DNA of 64,000 bases from Anas platyrhynchos. Its lineage: Eukaryota; Chordata; Aves; Anseriformes; Anatidae. Location of the stretch: contig NC_092592.1 in NCBI RefSeq assembly GCF_047663525.1, positions 26,779,001 through 26,843,000 on the forward strand, in the 5' to 3' direction. Made by a program: the position numbers and the translations under genes. Under the pieces are notes generated by a model, which saw only the letters and a program-made list of their open reading frames with translations, searched no databases and was not told the DNA's origin. Shown here in pieces: positions 1-10,346 of the stretch; the stretch's first letter is position 1; each line of letters starts with the position of its first letter.

Positions 1-381
1 GGAGCCGGCAGCCCCGCTCCTGCCCCACGCACACCCCCGGGACACGCTGCCTCCTGGGCAGCCCGCACGGCCCCGCGGGGGCTCCGCACCGCGCCCTTCG
101 GCCTCGCACCCTTGGACGCCCTCCTCCTCGGCAGCCTCCTCCAACCCGTGGCCAAAAAAGCTCCGCTCTGCCCGGCCGGAGCCGCTGCGACGGCGAACTG
201 GGGGGGGCAGCGGGAAGCCCCGGGGCTCCCGGGGAGGGCTGGGGGCCGGGCCCCGCTCCGGAGGCGCCGTGGGCGGCCAGCCCAGCGCGGGCACCCTCCC
301 CGGAGCCTCGCAGCAAGCGCATGGAAGCAGCTCCCTCTGCTGCCGCTCGGCCGCTGCGAGCGCGGCCCGGCCTGGACCAGC

Positions 382-447
382 GCGGGGATGCTGCGGGGAT
401 GCTGCGGGGATGCTGCGGGGATGCTCCGGGGGTGCTCCGGGGATGCT
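382..447 (+). repeat. 11-bp minisatellite, six copies
   Basis: Six head-to-tail copies of an 11-bp unit (gcggggatgct). The first four are identical and the last two begin with cc. It lies about 550 bp upstream of the HPS1 start codon. Confidence 0.85.
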
Positions 448-671
448 GCGGGCCGGCCCGGGAGGAGGAGGCTGCCGGCTCTGCCCCGGGCCGTGCGGGC
501 AGGGCTCGGGCCCACGGCTGTAAATGTTGGTAATTAAATTAATGAGGCCCGCAGCGGTGAGCCCGGAGGCAGGGGGTGCGCGCCCCGCGGCGGGGAGCTC
601 CCGGCCCGAGCGGGGCTGGCGGAACGCTGCCCGCCGGTACCGGGGGTGCGGGCTGGAGCAGCCGGGACGCA

Positions 672-699
672 CCGGGACGGGACGGGACGGGACGGGAGG
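672..699 (+). repeat. (GGGAC)n short tandem repeat
   Basis: About five copies of a GGGAC pentamer just upstream of HPS1. The same pentamer recurs in HPS1 intron 1 and inside the 54.6 kb array. Confidence 0.85.
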
Positions 700-995
700 G
701 GTAATAAAGCTGGGCTGTCCACCGCCACGGCCTCTTCTGTCCGCGGCGGGGCGGCAGCGGGGCGGCACAGAGCATCCCGGGGCGGCACCGGGAGCGCCAC
801 CGGGAGCGGCACCGGCACCGGGAGCGGGGCACAGCCGGTCCCGGCCGTGCAGGGTTACGCCGGGCCACCGGGGGCGCTGCACGGGTGGGCGCGGCGGCCA
901 CGGGCGGCGGAGCAGGAAGCGGCGCGGGGCGGGCGGAGCCGAGGGGTCCCGGTGCTGCGGGGTCCCGGTGGCACGGGGTGGGGTGGGGGGGGACC

Positions 996-3900
996 ATGCG
1001 GTGCGTCCTGATCGCCAGCAGCGCCGCCGAGCTGCTCTTCTACTGGGCTGATGCCGCCTTCCTCCGACGGCTCCAGCCGCCCGCCGCTGCCGCCGTGCAG
1101 GTGGGGCGGGACGGGACGGGACGGGACGGGACGGGACGGGGCGGGGATGGACGGGACGGGGATGGACGGGACGGGGCGGGGGGCACCGGGGGCAGGGGCA
1201 GGGCGCGGAGCTGGGCTGGGGCAGGGGGTGCGGGGGTCCCGGGGTGCTGAGCCGGCCGTGCGCCCCAGGGCCCGGCGGTGGAGGACAGCCTGAACACGCT
1301 CTTCGCGCCCCTCATCATCTCCTGCACGGCGCTGCTGGAGAAGCTGTCGGACACCTACACCTGCTTCAGGGCTGAGCACGGGCAGCACCTCCACGTCCTG
1401 CACATGGTAGGGCAGGGCAGGGCAGGGGGAGCCACGGAGGGGGGCGTCCAGCCTGGGTCTGACCCCGCTGCGTGTTGCAGTTTGGGGATTGCTTGTACAT
1501 CGCGGTCAACGGCGACGGGACGGAGAGCGAGGACGACCTGCGCAGGACGCTCTTTGTGCTGCGGCGCCTGGTGGAGGCTCATTGTGGTCTCGTCACGCTC
1601 GACTCCCACCTCATCCGCAAGGAGTGAGCGGGGACCACCAGACGGGGCGGGCTGGGGCATGGGGGTCCAGGGGAGATGCCAAACGGGGTGACTGGGAGCA
1701 CATCTCGTAGCTGAGACCCTCCCATACAGTGATATCCCCGCCTGCTTTCTCTTTGCTGGGCTGCCGTTTGGGTTTGGGGGTGTCCACCTGCCTGGGGTGG
1801 TGATGTCCCACGCGTGGCTCATGCTCTGAGGCCATGGCAGGTTGCGGCCGGTGGATTCGGAGCAGCGGGAGCGCGTCTGGAGCCTGCTGCGGGGCCTGCT
1901 GGAGACCTACCTCCGCCTGAGAGAGGAGGACCAGAGCTTTGCCGTGGAGGTACCGTGCGTTGGGACCTGCTGGTCACAGCCTGGGGATGCCCCCCAGGCT
2001 GGCAGGGTGTAATGCTGCGTGGGGTCCCGGGATCTGGGGCAGGGTTCTTTGTAGGGAGCCCCCCAAGCCATGGGGTGCACGGGGGTAGGGAGCAGCCCAG
2101 GCCTGCCCTGGGGCTGTGTGGCTGGGTCTGGGGGGGCTCAGCCCCCTCCCTGCCATGCCACAGGCCGTGGAGCGGCTGATCCACCCCCAGCTGTGCGAGC
2201 AGTGCATCGAGTTCCTGGAGAGGCAGGTGGTGCAGTACATCAACGCCAGCCCCGAGCGCGGCGGGGACGAGGTGGGCCATGCCTTCCTGCTGGTGCACAC
2301 CAAGCTGCTGGCCTTCTACTCCAGGTGCGCCCGGCCCCGGCTCCACCAACCCCCCCGGGGCAGCTCACCACCCCTCCTGACCCCTCCGTTTGCTGTTCTG
2401 CAGCCGCAACGCCAGCTCCATCCGCCCCGCCGACCTGCTCATCCTCATCCTCCTGGTGCAGGACCTGTACCCCAGCCAGAGCGCCGAGGAGGAGCTCGGC
2501 CCCCAGGTGCTGGGCAGCGACCAGGGAGCCCCTGGGGGGCTGATGTCTTGGGGGCCAGGGCTTGATTTTCTTCCTCTTATCTCAGAAGCCTGAAGCAGGG
2601 AAGGTGTTGCCTCAAGGACCCAAGAGAAGCGAGAGCATCCCCGTGAGCAGCCCCGGCTCCCACGGAGCTTCAGAGAAGGAGTCAGACGATCAGGTGAGAG
2701 TGGGTGGCTGCCCCAGGGCCCGGCACTTTGGGAGCTGCAGCGTGGGTTGCTGGCGGTGCCATGCCTGCAGGGCACGGCTGATCCAGCCCCTCCTGGCTGG
2801 CAGGACACAGACGATCTCTCCACGCCCGAGGTTTACTACACACCCCAACCCTCACCGGGCAGACACAGCACAGGTGAGTGCGAGGCTGGGAAGGAGCCGT
2901 GCGCCGGTCCTGCAGCCCCACAGAGGGTTTGGGGAAGTGTGGGGGGCTGGCAGGGAGGGCAGAGCGGTGGCGTTCCCTGCAGGCAGTGAGAGCTCGTCCG
3001 AGAGCCCTGAGCCGGCGGCTGCTGGGGATGCAGACTCTGCGGATGTCCAGGTGAGCGTGGGCACAGACTTGTTCCCGGGTCCATGCCTCCCCGGCCTGGC
3101 GTGGTGCTCTCTGCTGCCTCTGCTCCTCACCGCTTATCCCTCACGAGCAGCCTCCCCTCTGTGTGCTGCTCTTTGGGGATTCCTGGGCGCTTCCCTCGCT
3201 GCCAATGTTTTGCTGTGTGGCCCCTCCAGCTTGCTCAGTTCAGCTGTGCCTGGCTGCAGCTCTCGGGACGGTGCTTCTGCCCCCGTGTCCCTGCAGGAGG
3301 TTCTGGGCTGGTGCGGGCTGTCTCAGGGGGCTGAGCATCCCTCATCTCTGCCCAGGTGGCAGAGGACCTGCTCCAGACCTTGGAGCCCCTGGTTCCTGAA
3401 GCTTCAAACCCCAGGAGGATCTTCCTGGATGTCAACATGCGGGACGGCTACTGCCCCTTGCTGCCCCACACCATGCACTGCCTCCCGCTCTGGCCGGGCA
3501 TCTCCCTCGTGCTGCTGACCAAGGTGAGCTGTAAGGTGCAGGCAGCGGAGCTGGGCTGGGTCCTGCCTCACCCCTCTCCCTCTTCTCCAACAGAGCCCGA
3601 CGATCCACGTGGCCGTCACCTTGCACCAGCTGCTGGATGGGTTTTTGCTGCTGGAGAAGAAGCTGGAGGAGGGGCAGGAGGTGGGAGCCCCCCGCAGCTT
3701 CCCTTTCCTGGCCGAGCTGCGGCAGCGCATGGACAAGTTTGTGAAGAAGCTGAGCGGGCAGGACGTCCAGGTGGGAGCGGGGAGGCAAGGACCCCGTCCT
3801 TCTGCCCCGCTGGCCAGGCGCTGAGCCCTGTCTCTGTAGTTGCAGAACGCCTGGCTGGAGTTCAAGAACAAGATCTTCTCCCGCAGCGAGCCTGGGAGCA

Positions 3901-5360
3901 GCCTGGAGTGAGTACGGGGTGGCGGGGGATGCCTGCAGCCCCCGGGGATGTCCCTTTCGTGCTGAACACAGACCAAACGCGTGTCCCCTTTGTCCCCCGG
4001 CCCAGGCTGCTGCAGGCTGTGGGCACGGTGAAGCGGCAGCTCTGCTCCGTGTACCGCCAGCTCTTCCTCAGCTCCGCCAGCCAGAGCCTGTCGCAGGGCC
4101 TGCGGGACCGTGCCCAGAAGCTGATGAGGTGAGGGGGGTACCCGCACCCCCCGGGGGGCTGCCCCACAACCCCGGGGGGGGGTCCTGGACTCTCACCGTG
4201 CCTCTCCTTGTCAGGGAGAAGCTGCTGGACTGGCGGGACTTCCTGCTGGTGAAGAGCAGGCGCAACATCACCATGGTGTCATATCCCTCCCCGCGCCTCG
4301 GCAGGGCCGGGACCCCTGCAGGGAGGGCGGAGGTGGGCATGGGGGCGAGGTGAAGGCGGTCAGGGGGGCTTCCCCGGGGCCTGGGGAAAGAGCACCGAGG
4401 TTGTTGGATGCCCTTAACCGGCCCCACGTACCTGGAGGACTTCCCTGGCCTGGTGCACTTCATCTACGTCGACCGCACGGCCGGGCAGATGATGGCCCCG
4501 TCCCTCAGCGTGGCGGAGAGATCCAGCTCGGAGCTGGGCAAGGGGCCTCTGGCTGAGTTCGTCAAGAGCAAGGTAGGGGCAGGATGCGGCCCGGCAGCGC
4601 CTGAGCGGGGCCAGCGCTGTGCAGGCTGCTGGGGCTCAGCCTGCGGGTGCCCCTTGTCCCCCAGGTCTGGTCCCTGGTGGCACTGGCCCGGCGATACCTG
4701 CAGAAGGGCTACACCACCCTGATGCTGCAGGACGGCGACTACTGCTGCTCCTACTTCCTCTGGTTCGAGAACGAGCTGGTAGGAGGGGTGGGACGGGGCT
4801 GAGCCCCTCTCACAGCACCCCAGGCCCCCCATTCCTCTCCTCCCTGGTACGGGCCTGCCCTCTGCTGTCTTCGTCCCCAGGGCTACAAGCTGGAGGTGAT
4901 GGAGGTGCCCGTCCTCTCCGACGACTCCGCTCCCATCGGGATGCTGGCAGGAGACTACTACAGGTCGGCAGCCCCCAGCCCTGCTGCTTGGCACCCGTGT
5001 CTGCCCTTGCTGGGACGGGGCAGCGGGGGGGTACCTGTGCTGGGTGCCACACAGCCTGGGGCTGCGGTCCTGGGGCTGCAGGGATGTCCTTGGCAGGGGC
5101 TTTCTAGGGGAAGCTGACCCAAAAGGGTGTGGTTTTGCAGACCCATCCTCTGCAGGCTGTGCCATTCCCTGCAGAACACCCCAATTTCCCCCCCCAGGAA
5201 GCTGCTGCGCTACTACAGCAAGAACCAGCAGGCAGAGGTGGTGAAGTGCTACGAGCTGCTGACCCTGCACCTGGGCATCATCCCCTCCGAGCTGGTGGTG
5301 CAGCAAGCCTGCGACTTGGCACGGCGCCTCTGGGAGCCTTCCCGCATCCCCCTGCTCTGA
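996..5360 (+). CDS. HPS1: HPS1, BLOC-3 complex subunit
   Basis: HPS1 pairs with HPS4 to form BLOC-3, the exchange factor for Rab32/Rab38 in biogenesis of melanosomes and other lysosome-related organelles (family knowledge). Eighteen coding exons: 996-1100, 1269-1406, 1481-1623, 1841-1949, 2164-2324, 2404-2506, 2586-2693, 2804-2873, 2983-3050, 3356-3523, 3594-3770, 3846-3907, 4006-4128, 4215-4280, 4428-4572, 4665-4778, 4881-4963, 5198-5360. Phase closes throughout, giving 701 aa against about 700 in human. The start [17 protein letters not shown] matches human MKCVLVATEGAEVLFYW, the N-terminal longin-like region. Other matches are SPERGG (exon 5), QDLYPSQS (exon 6), RRIFLDVN (exon 10) and the C-terminal [12 protein letters not shown]. 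The middle (exons 7-9) is Ser/Pro-rich and diverged. Exon 12 could begin at 3840 instead, since two acceptors lie 6 nt apart. Intron 4281-4427 is of the AT-AC class. Confidence 0.96.
1107..1180 (+). repeat. (GGGAC)n repeat in HPS1 intron 1
   Basis: Pure GGGAC copies at the start, then mixed GGGAC and GGGATGGAC units. It takes up most of the first half of the 168-bp first intron. The G-runs are on the coding strand, so the pre-mRNA could form G-quadruplexes close to the 5' splice site at 1101. Confidence 0.85.
4281..4427 (+). other. HPS1: U12-type AT-AC intron of HPS1
   Basis: The only junction in HPS1 that cannot be joined with GT-AG. The 5' end is ATATCC, the 3' end is CCAC, and a near-perfect minor-class branch motif (cccttaac, 4411-4418) ends 9 nt before the intron end. 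Joining these borders restores TCG TAC, giving V-S-Y-L-E-D as in human HPS1. From memory, human HPS1 also has an AT-AC intron. Confidence 0.93.
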
Positions 5361-5378
5361 GCCGCCCCCGGGGCCGGG

Positions 5379-5384
5379 ATTAAA
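5379..5384 (+). terminator. HPS1: HPS1 poly(A) signal (ATTAAA)
   Basis: ATTAAA 19 nt after the HPS1 stop codon, giving a very short 3'UTR. A TG-rich stretch that could serve as downstream element follows near 5398-5412. Confidence 0.75.
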
Positions 5385-6380
5385 GCGGGGTGCGGACGTC
5401 TGCTCGTGCTGCTCTTTCAGGGGGTGCACGTGAGCTGGGTTCACGGCCTGGGGGTGGCCACGTGCAGCCTCCCCGTCCTCGGCCAGGGCTGCGCTGCCCG
5501 CCTCTCCCCTCCCCGCCTGCTTGGCTGGCACCCAGCAGCCTCCCGGGACGGGCCGGGAGCGGGGCTGAGAGCTTTTTGGCAAATCACGGCCTTGTTGAAA
5601 AGCGCGTTTCCAAAGCAGGATTTATGGCGTTGGCTTGGCCCCGCTGCCTGGCTTTGGCCGGAGAACAAAACGCTGCAGCCAAACCTACGCGGTGAACGGC
5701 ACGGGGTGCACCCCGTCCCCCCCCTGCGCCCCTAAATGTGGGGCTGACGGGGTCGGGGTCCCCAAGGGATGGGGTGCACGGGATGCAAACTGTGCCTGCG
5801 TGCAGCTCCTGGGCACGGCGGGGCCGAGCTGGGCAGCCAGCACGCGGCAGAGCCCAGGCAGCCCATGTGCTCGCCAGACACGTCTGGTGTCGGTGCACGT
5901 GCGAGCCCTCTGGGCAGGCACTGGTGCTCCCCCTGCACAGCTTCGGGGCCGTGCAGCCGCTGCCCCGTGCAGCTGGGGCTGGGCACTGAGGGTCGGGGAG
6001 CACTGGACCACAGTGGGGCCTTTGCCCCATCCTGCCAGGCAGGAATTTGCCCCGCTGAGCACAAGCTGTGGGTCCGGAGCCAAGCCCAGCCCCAGGCTGC
6101 CCCTTTCCCAGCTGCTCCGGGGGGGCTGAGCTGCCGGCAGGATGTGGCCCTGCACACTGCCTCTCCCCAGCCTCCCTGCACGCCCCAGGCAATGCTTGGC
6201 CGGGGCTTGGTGCCTTGCTGTGGGCACCGTGTCCTGCCCAGCCTCCCCGCAAGCCCCGGGACGCAGCGTCCGGCCCTGTGCCAACGTGTCCCCTGCCCTG
6301 GGCCCCCTGTCCCCTCCCCGTGCCCCATGAGAAGTGTGGCCGTGGAAGCAAAGTCCAGGAGCTGCAGGCACTGCATGGAG
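5385..6380 (+). other. HPS1-PYROXD2 intergenic interval
   Basis: About 1 kb between the HPS1 poly(A) signal and the PYROXD2 start. It must contain the PYROXD2 promoter and 5'UTR, but I see no TATA box or clear initiator. An ATG at 6327 is in frame with the chosen PYROXD2 start and would add 18 residues. No other gene is visible. Confidence 0.5.
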
Positions 6381-9300
6381 ATGGCGGCCGGGCTCCCTGC
6401 GAGGCTGGGCACGGGCTGTGCTGCCCGCGGGCTGCGGGGACGGCGCCTGGCTCACAGCGGGGCCGCAGCACGGCTGCAGCAGGAGTACGATGCAGTGGTG
6501 ATCGGGGCAGGTAACACGGGGTGAGGAGCTGGTGGGGACGGGGCGGCCCCCAGCGTGCTGCTTGTGCCGGGGAGCTGCATGGGGGCTGGCACAGAAGGGT
6601 GCGTGCTGCAGATCCCCAGAGTGCTGCTGGCTAAGGGGTCAGCGCAGAGCTGGGGGATCTGTCACCTTTGTCACCAACCCTGCCCCATTGGGGCCCAGGG
6701 ATGTAGGGTTGAAGAGAATGCTCCCTACAGTGTCCAGAGCTTGTTATTTGGGTGCCTGTGTCCCTGATGTGGGGGGATGTGCTGTGCCATGGGGCTGTCC
6801 TGGCTCAGCCGGGCTCAGCTCCCCTCCGTCTCTCCTTGCAGGGCACAACGGGCTGGTGGCAGTGAGTACCGGAGGCAGAGCGCTCACCCTGGGGATGCTG
6901 TGGGGCCAGGGAGGGTCTGCAGCAAGAGCAAGGGCTGGGAGCTCCTGGACGGGTTTGGGAAGTGGTTGGGGAGGTGGTTGGGACCAGGAGGACGTGCCAC
7001 ATGCAGCATGATGCCACGCTCCCCGCAGGCTGCCTACCTGCAGCGGGCAGGGCTGCGCACGGCCGTGCTGGAGAAGCGCCACGTGCTGGGCGGCGCAGCC
7101 GTCACCGAGGAGATCGTGCCAGGTACCCCCACGTGCCCTACGTCCTCCTGGCCCCTGCCTGCCCCCTTTTACCTCTCAGCACCCTGCATCTTCCAGGCTT
7201 TAAGTTCTCCCGGGCATCCTACCTGCTCAGCCTGCTGCGGCCGCAGATCTACAGCGAGCTGGAGCTGCAGGTACGGTGCCCGTCCCCAGCTGGGCCACCA
7301 GCACCTCCTGGCACATGGCAGGGTGACACTGCTGCCTCTGTGTCTCACTGCCCTCCGTGTCTCGCAGCGGCATGGCCTGAGGGTGCTCCCGCGGGACCCC
7401 TACTCCTTCACCCCGCTGCTGGAGGACAGGAGCCCGCCCCGCTCCCTCCTGCTGGGGCACGACATGGCCCAGACCCAGCGGCAGATCGCCCAGTTCTCCC
7501 AGAAGGATGCTCAGGTACCGTGGGGAGCAGGGCAAAGCAAAGCCCCGAGGAGCTGCCCTGCCCCGTGGAGCAGCAGGGATGCTCGTGGTGGGGTGTCCTT
7601 TGCACCCAGCACAGCTCAGTCCCTTCTGGCCACCTGCTGTCCCCTTCCAGGCTTACCCTGAGTATGAGGCATTCATGGGGTGCTTGGTGGCTGCCATAGA
7701 CCCACTGCTGGACACCCCCCCCGTGGATACAGCTGCCCTGGGGCAGGGCTCCCTGCTGCAGCGGCTCAGATCCCTGCAAGCCCTGCAGCCCCTGCTGCGG
7801 GCAGGTACATTTGGGATCCCCTTGGTAATGGCTGTGTGCCTGCACCCGGGCTCCTGCCTGGCCTCAGCCCCACCAGGTGCCGGTGGCTGTGTCCTGGTGC
7901 AGCCGTGCAGACCCCAAAGCTGCCTCTCCCCGCAGGGTTGGCACTGGGACGGCAGCTGCCCCGCTATTACGAGGTGCTGACAGCCCCCATCTCCAAGGTA
8001 CATGCTGGCTGCAGTGGCACGGAGCCACCCTCCTGGCACCCGCTCCGCATCCCTGCGTGCCCACAAGGTCCCGGCTGCAGCCCAGCCCTGAGCCCGGCTC
8101 TCTCCTTGCCTCTTGGGCCAGATCCTGGACCACTGGTTTGAGTCAGAGCCCCTGAAGGCAACCCTGGCCACCGACGCGGTGATTGGAGCCATGAGCAGCC
8201 CCCACAGCCCTGGCAGCGGGTGAGGGTCCCGTCCCCTCCCCAGGGCTCACGGCCACGCCATCCCCTTCAGGCCACCCCGCTCAGCCCGGCGTGTCCCCAA
8301 GGCTTGCCGGAGTGGCTCAGAGTGGCTCTGGGTGAGCTCTGTCCCCATCCCTGCAGGTACGTGCTGCTGCACCATGTCATGGGCGAGCTGGAGGGGCGGC
8401 GCGGCGCCTGGGGCTACGTGGCTGGTGGTATGGGGGCCCTGTCCCAAGCCATCGCCCGTGCAGCAGCCAGCCGGGGCGCACACATCTTTACCGAGAAGGT
8501 ACCAGGTTTCTGGGCACGGGGACCTCCACAAGCTGCCCGGTGGCCCCAGGGAGAAGCCGGGTGAGGTGCTGGCCCCTTCCCCTCTGCCCAGGCTGTGAGC
8601 CGCGTGCTGCTGGGCAGGGACGGGCAGGCGCAGGGCGTCGTGCTGCGGGACGGGACGGAGGTGAGGAGCAAAGTGGTGCTGTCCAACGCCTCCCCCCAGA
8701 TCACCTTCCTGGAGCTCACCCCCCAGGTATGGGGCACGCGGGGTCACCACGGGGCTCGGTGGGCTGTCACCCCCCGGCTGGGCTGCCCCATGGCGGCCCC
8801 ATCACCGCAGTGCCCCCGTCCCCCTCCAGGAGCAGCTCCCAGAGGACTTCACCCGGCGGATCCGGCATCTCGATACGCGCTCCCCCGTCACCAAAATCAA
8901 CGGTAGGTACCGGGGGCTGCCTCCTCCACCATCCCAGCTGGGGGGCACACCAGCACAAGGCTGTGGGGCTCCCCAGGAGCCTGCACCCCGGTCTCCTCCC
9001 CCCATCCCAGTGGCAGTGGATCGCCTGCCCAGCTTCCTGGCTGCCCCCAACGCCCGCGACGGCCAGCCCCTGCCCCACCACCAGTGCTCCATCCACCTCA
9101 ACTGCGAGGGCACACACCTCCTGCACCAGGCTTACACCGAGGCCGCTGGCGGGCACCCCTCCAGCAGGTAGGAGCCCCCCCGCCTCGCTCCCTGCCCGTG
9201 GTGTCATGGAGAAGGGGCAGGACGGCAGTGCTGGGGGATGTTTGGGGTGGCTCAGTCCTGCTCCCACAGGCCTATGATCGAGCTGTGCATCCCCTCGGCG

Positions 9301-10131
9301 CTGGACCCGGGGCTGGCCCCACGGGGCTGCCACGTCGTGTCCCTCTTCACCCAGTACACCCCGTACGAGCTGGCAGGTGGGCAGCCCTGGGACGAGCAGG
9401 CTAGAAATGCGTATGCAGACACGGGTATGTAGCATGTGCACGGAGCCAGGTAACGCCGGGAGCGCTGGTCCCTGCTGCAGGCACAGCCACCCTCATGCTC
9501 AGGGGCCGGTCACCATGTCCCTGAGCTGCCTGCCAGTGCCTCCGTCCCTCCCTAGTGTTCGACTGCATCGAAGCCTATGCCCCAGGCTTCAAGGCGTCCG
9601 TCATTGGCAGGGACATCCTGACACCCCCGGACTTAGAGAGGGTCTTCGGGCTGCCCGGTGGGGTGGGTACCGTGCAGACTCAGCACTGAGCACAGCAAGC
9701 GGCCAGGGACAGCCCTCTCACACAGCCCGGGTGCCGTTTGCAGAACATCTTCCATGGAGGGATGTCTCTGGACCAGCTGTACTTTGCCCGGCCAGCACCA
9801 TCCTACTCGGGCTACCGGACCCCAGTTCCAGGCTTGTACCTGTGTGGGAGCGGAGCACACCCTGGTGAGCAGGGCTGGGAGCTGGGGACACCCCGAGGGG
9901 CTGCAGGAGGAGGGCAGGGCGCATGGATGAGGACAAGGGGAGCACAAGGTGTGAGCTCTGCTACTCTCAGCCCTGGCGGTGAGGCAGAGCAGCCCCCCTG
10001 GTGCAGCCCCCTCTGCTGGGGCCACTGCTCCCTGTTTCTGCCTTGCAGGAGGCGGTGTGATGGGAGCAGCGGGACGCAATGCAGCCCGGGTGGCTCTCGG
10101 GGACTTCAAGCACCTGAGACAGCAGCGGTGA
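6381..10131 (+). CDS. PYROXD2: PYROXD2, mitochondrial FAD-dependent oxidoreductase-like protein
   Basis: A member of the phytoene-desaturase/NAD(P)-FAD oxidoreductase superfamily; the human protein is mitochondrial and its reaction is unsettled. Sixteen exons: 6381-6510, 6842-6861, 7029-7122, 7197-7270, 7368-7514, 7651-7804, 7936-7997, 8122-8219, 8357-8498, 8592-8726, 8830-8902, 9011-9167, 9270-9424, 9556-9662, 9744-9864, 10049-10131. The product is 583 aa (human 581). Residues 1-34 are rich in Arg, Ala and Leu and poor in acids, like a mitochondrial presequence. [12 protein letters not shown] (36-47) is the dinucleotide-binding motif, with glycines 42, 44 and 47; part of it lies in the 20-nt exon 2. 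Other matches to human are [41 protein letters not shown]-like WDEQ, and the C-terminal [23 protein letters not shown], which contributes to the FAD site. The start at 6381 is chosen because MAAG resembles human MAAS; 6375 and 6327 are in-frame alternatives. Confidence 0.95.
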
Positions 10132-10340
10132 CGCCGACTTCACCTACATGGGGATGCGGCTGCAGTGAGCCCTGCTGTCCCCAGGCACAGCCTGCTGTCC
10201 CCACCTTGCTTCCCACCACTGCAGCGGGCCAAGCACTGGCAGCAGCACCCCTTGTGCACGTGGGGCAGGCTGCTGGGACCCAGGCTGACCCCCTGCCCAG
10301 CCCACCCCCCCCGTTCCCTGGGCATTGTGGCACCCACAGA

Positions 10341-10346
10341 AATAAA
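10341..10346 (+). terminator. PYROXD2: PYROXD2 poly(A) signal (AATAAA)
   Basis: Canonical AATAAA about 210 nt after the PYROXD2 stop codon, implying a short 3'UTR. Confidence 0.85.

Larger units (their letters stand above)
1..995 (+). promoter_or_regulatory. HPS1: CpG-rich 5' flank and probable promoter of HPS1
   Basis: This stretch is extremely G+C- and CpG-rich and ends at the HPS1 start codon. I see no TATA box at a useful distance and no convincing splice acceptor just before the ATG, so the transcript probably starts inside this CpG island. Two short tandem repeats lie in it (382-447 and 672-699). A small AT-rich patch around 527-543 breaks the composition. I see no protein-coding gene here; the open frames on both strands are composition artefacts. 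The exact 5'UTR cannot be set from sequence alone. Confidence 0.55.
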
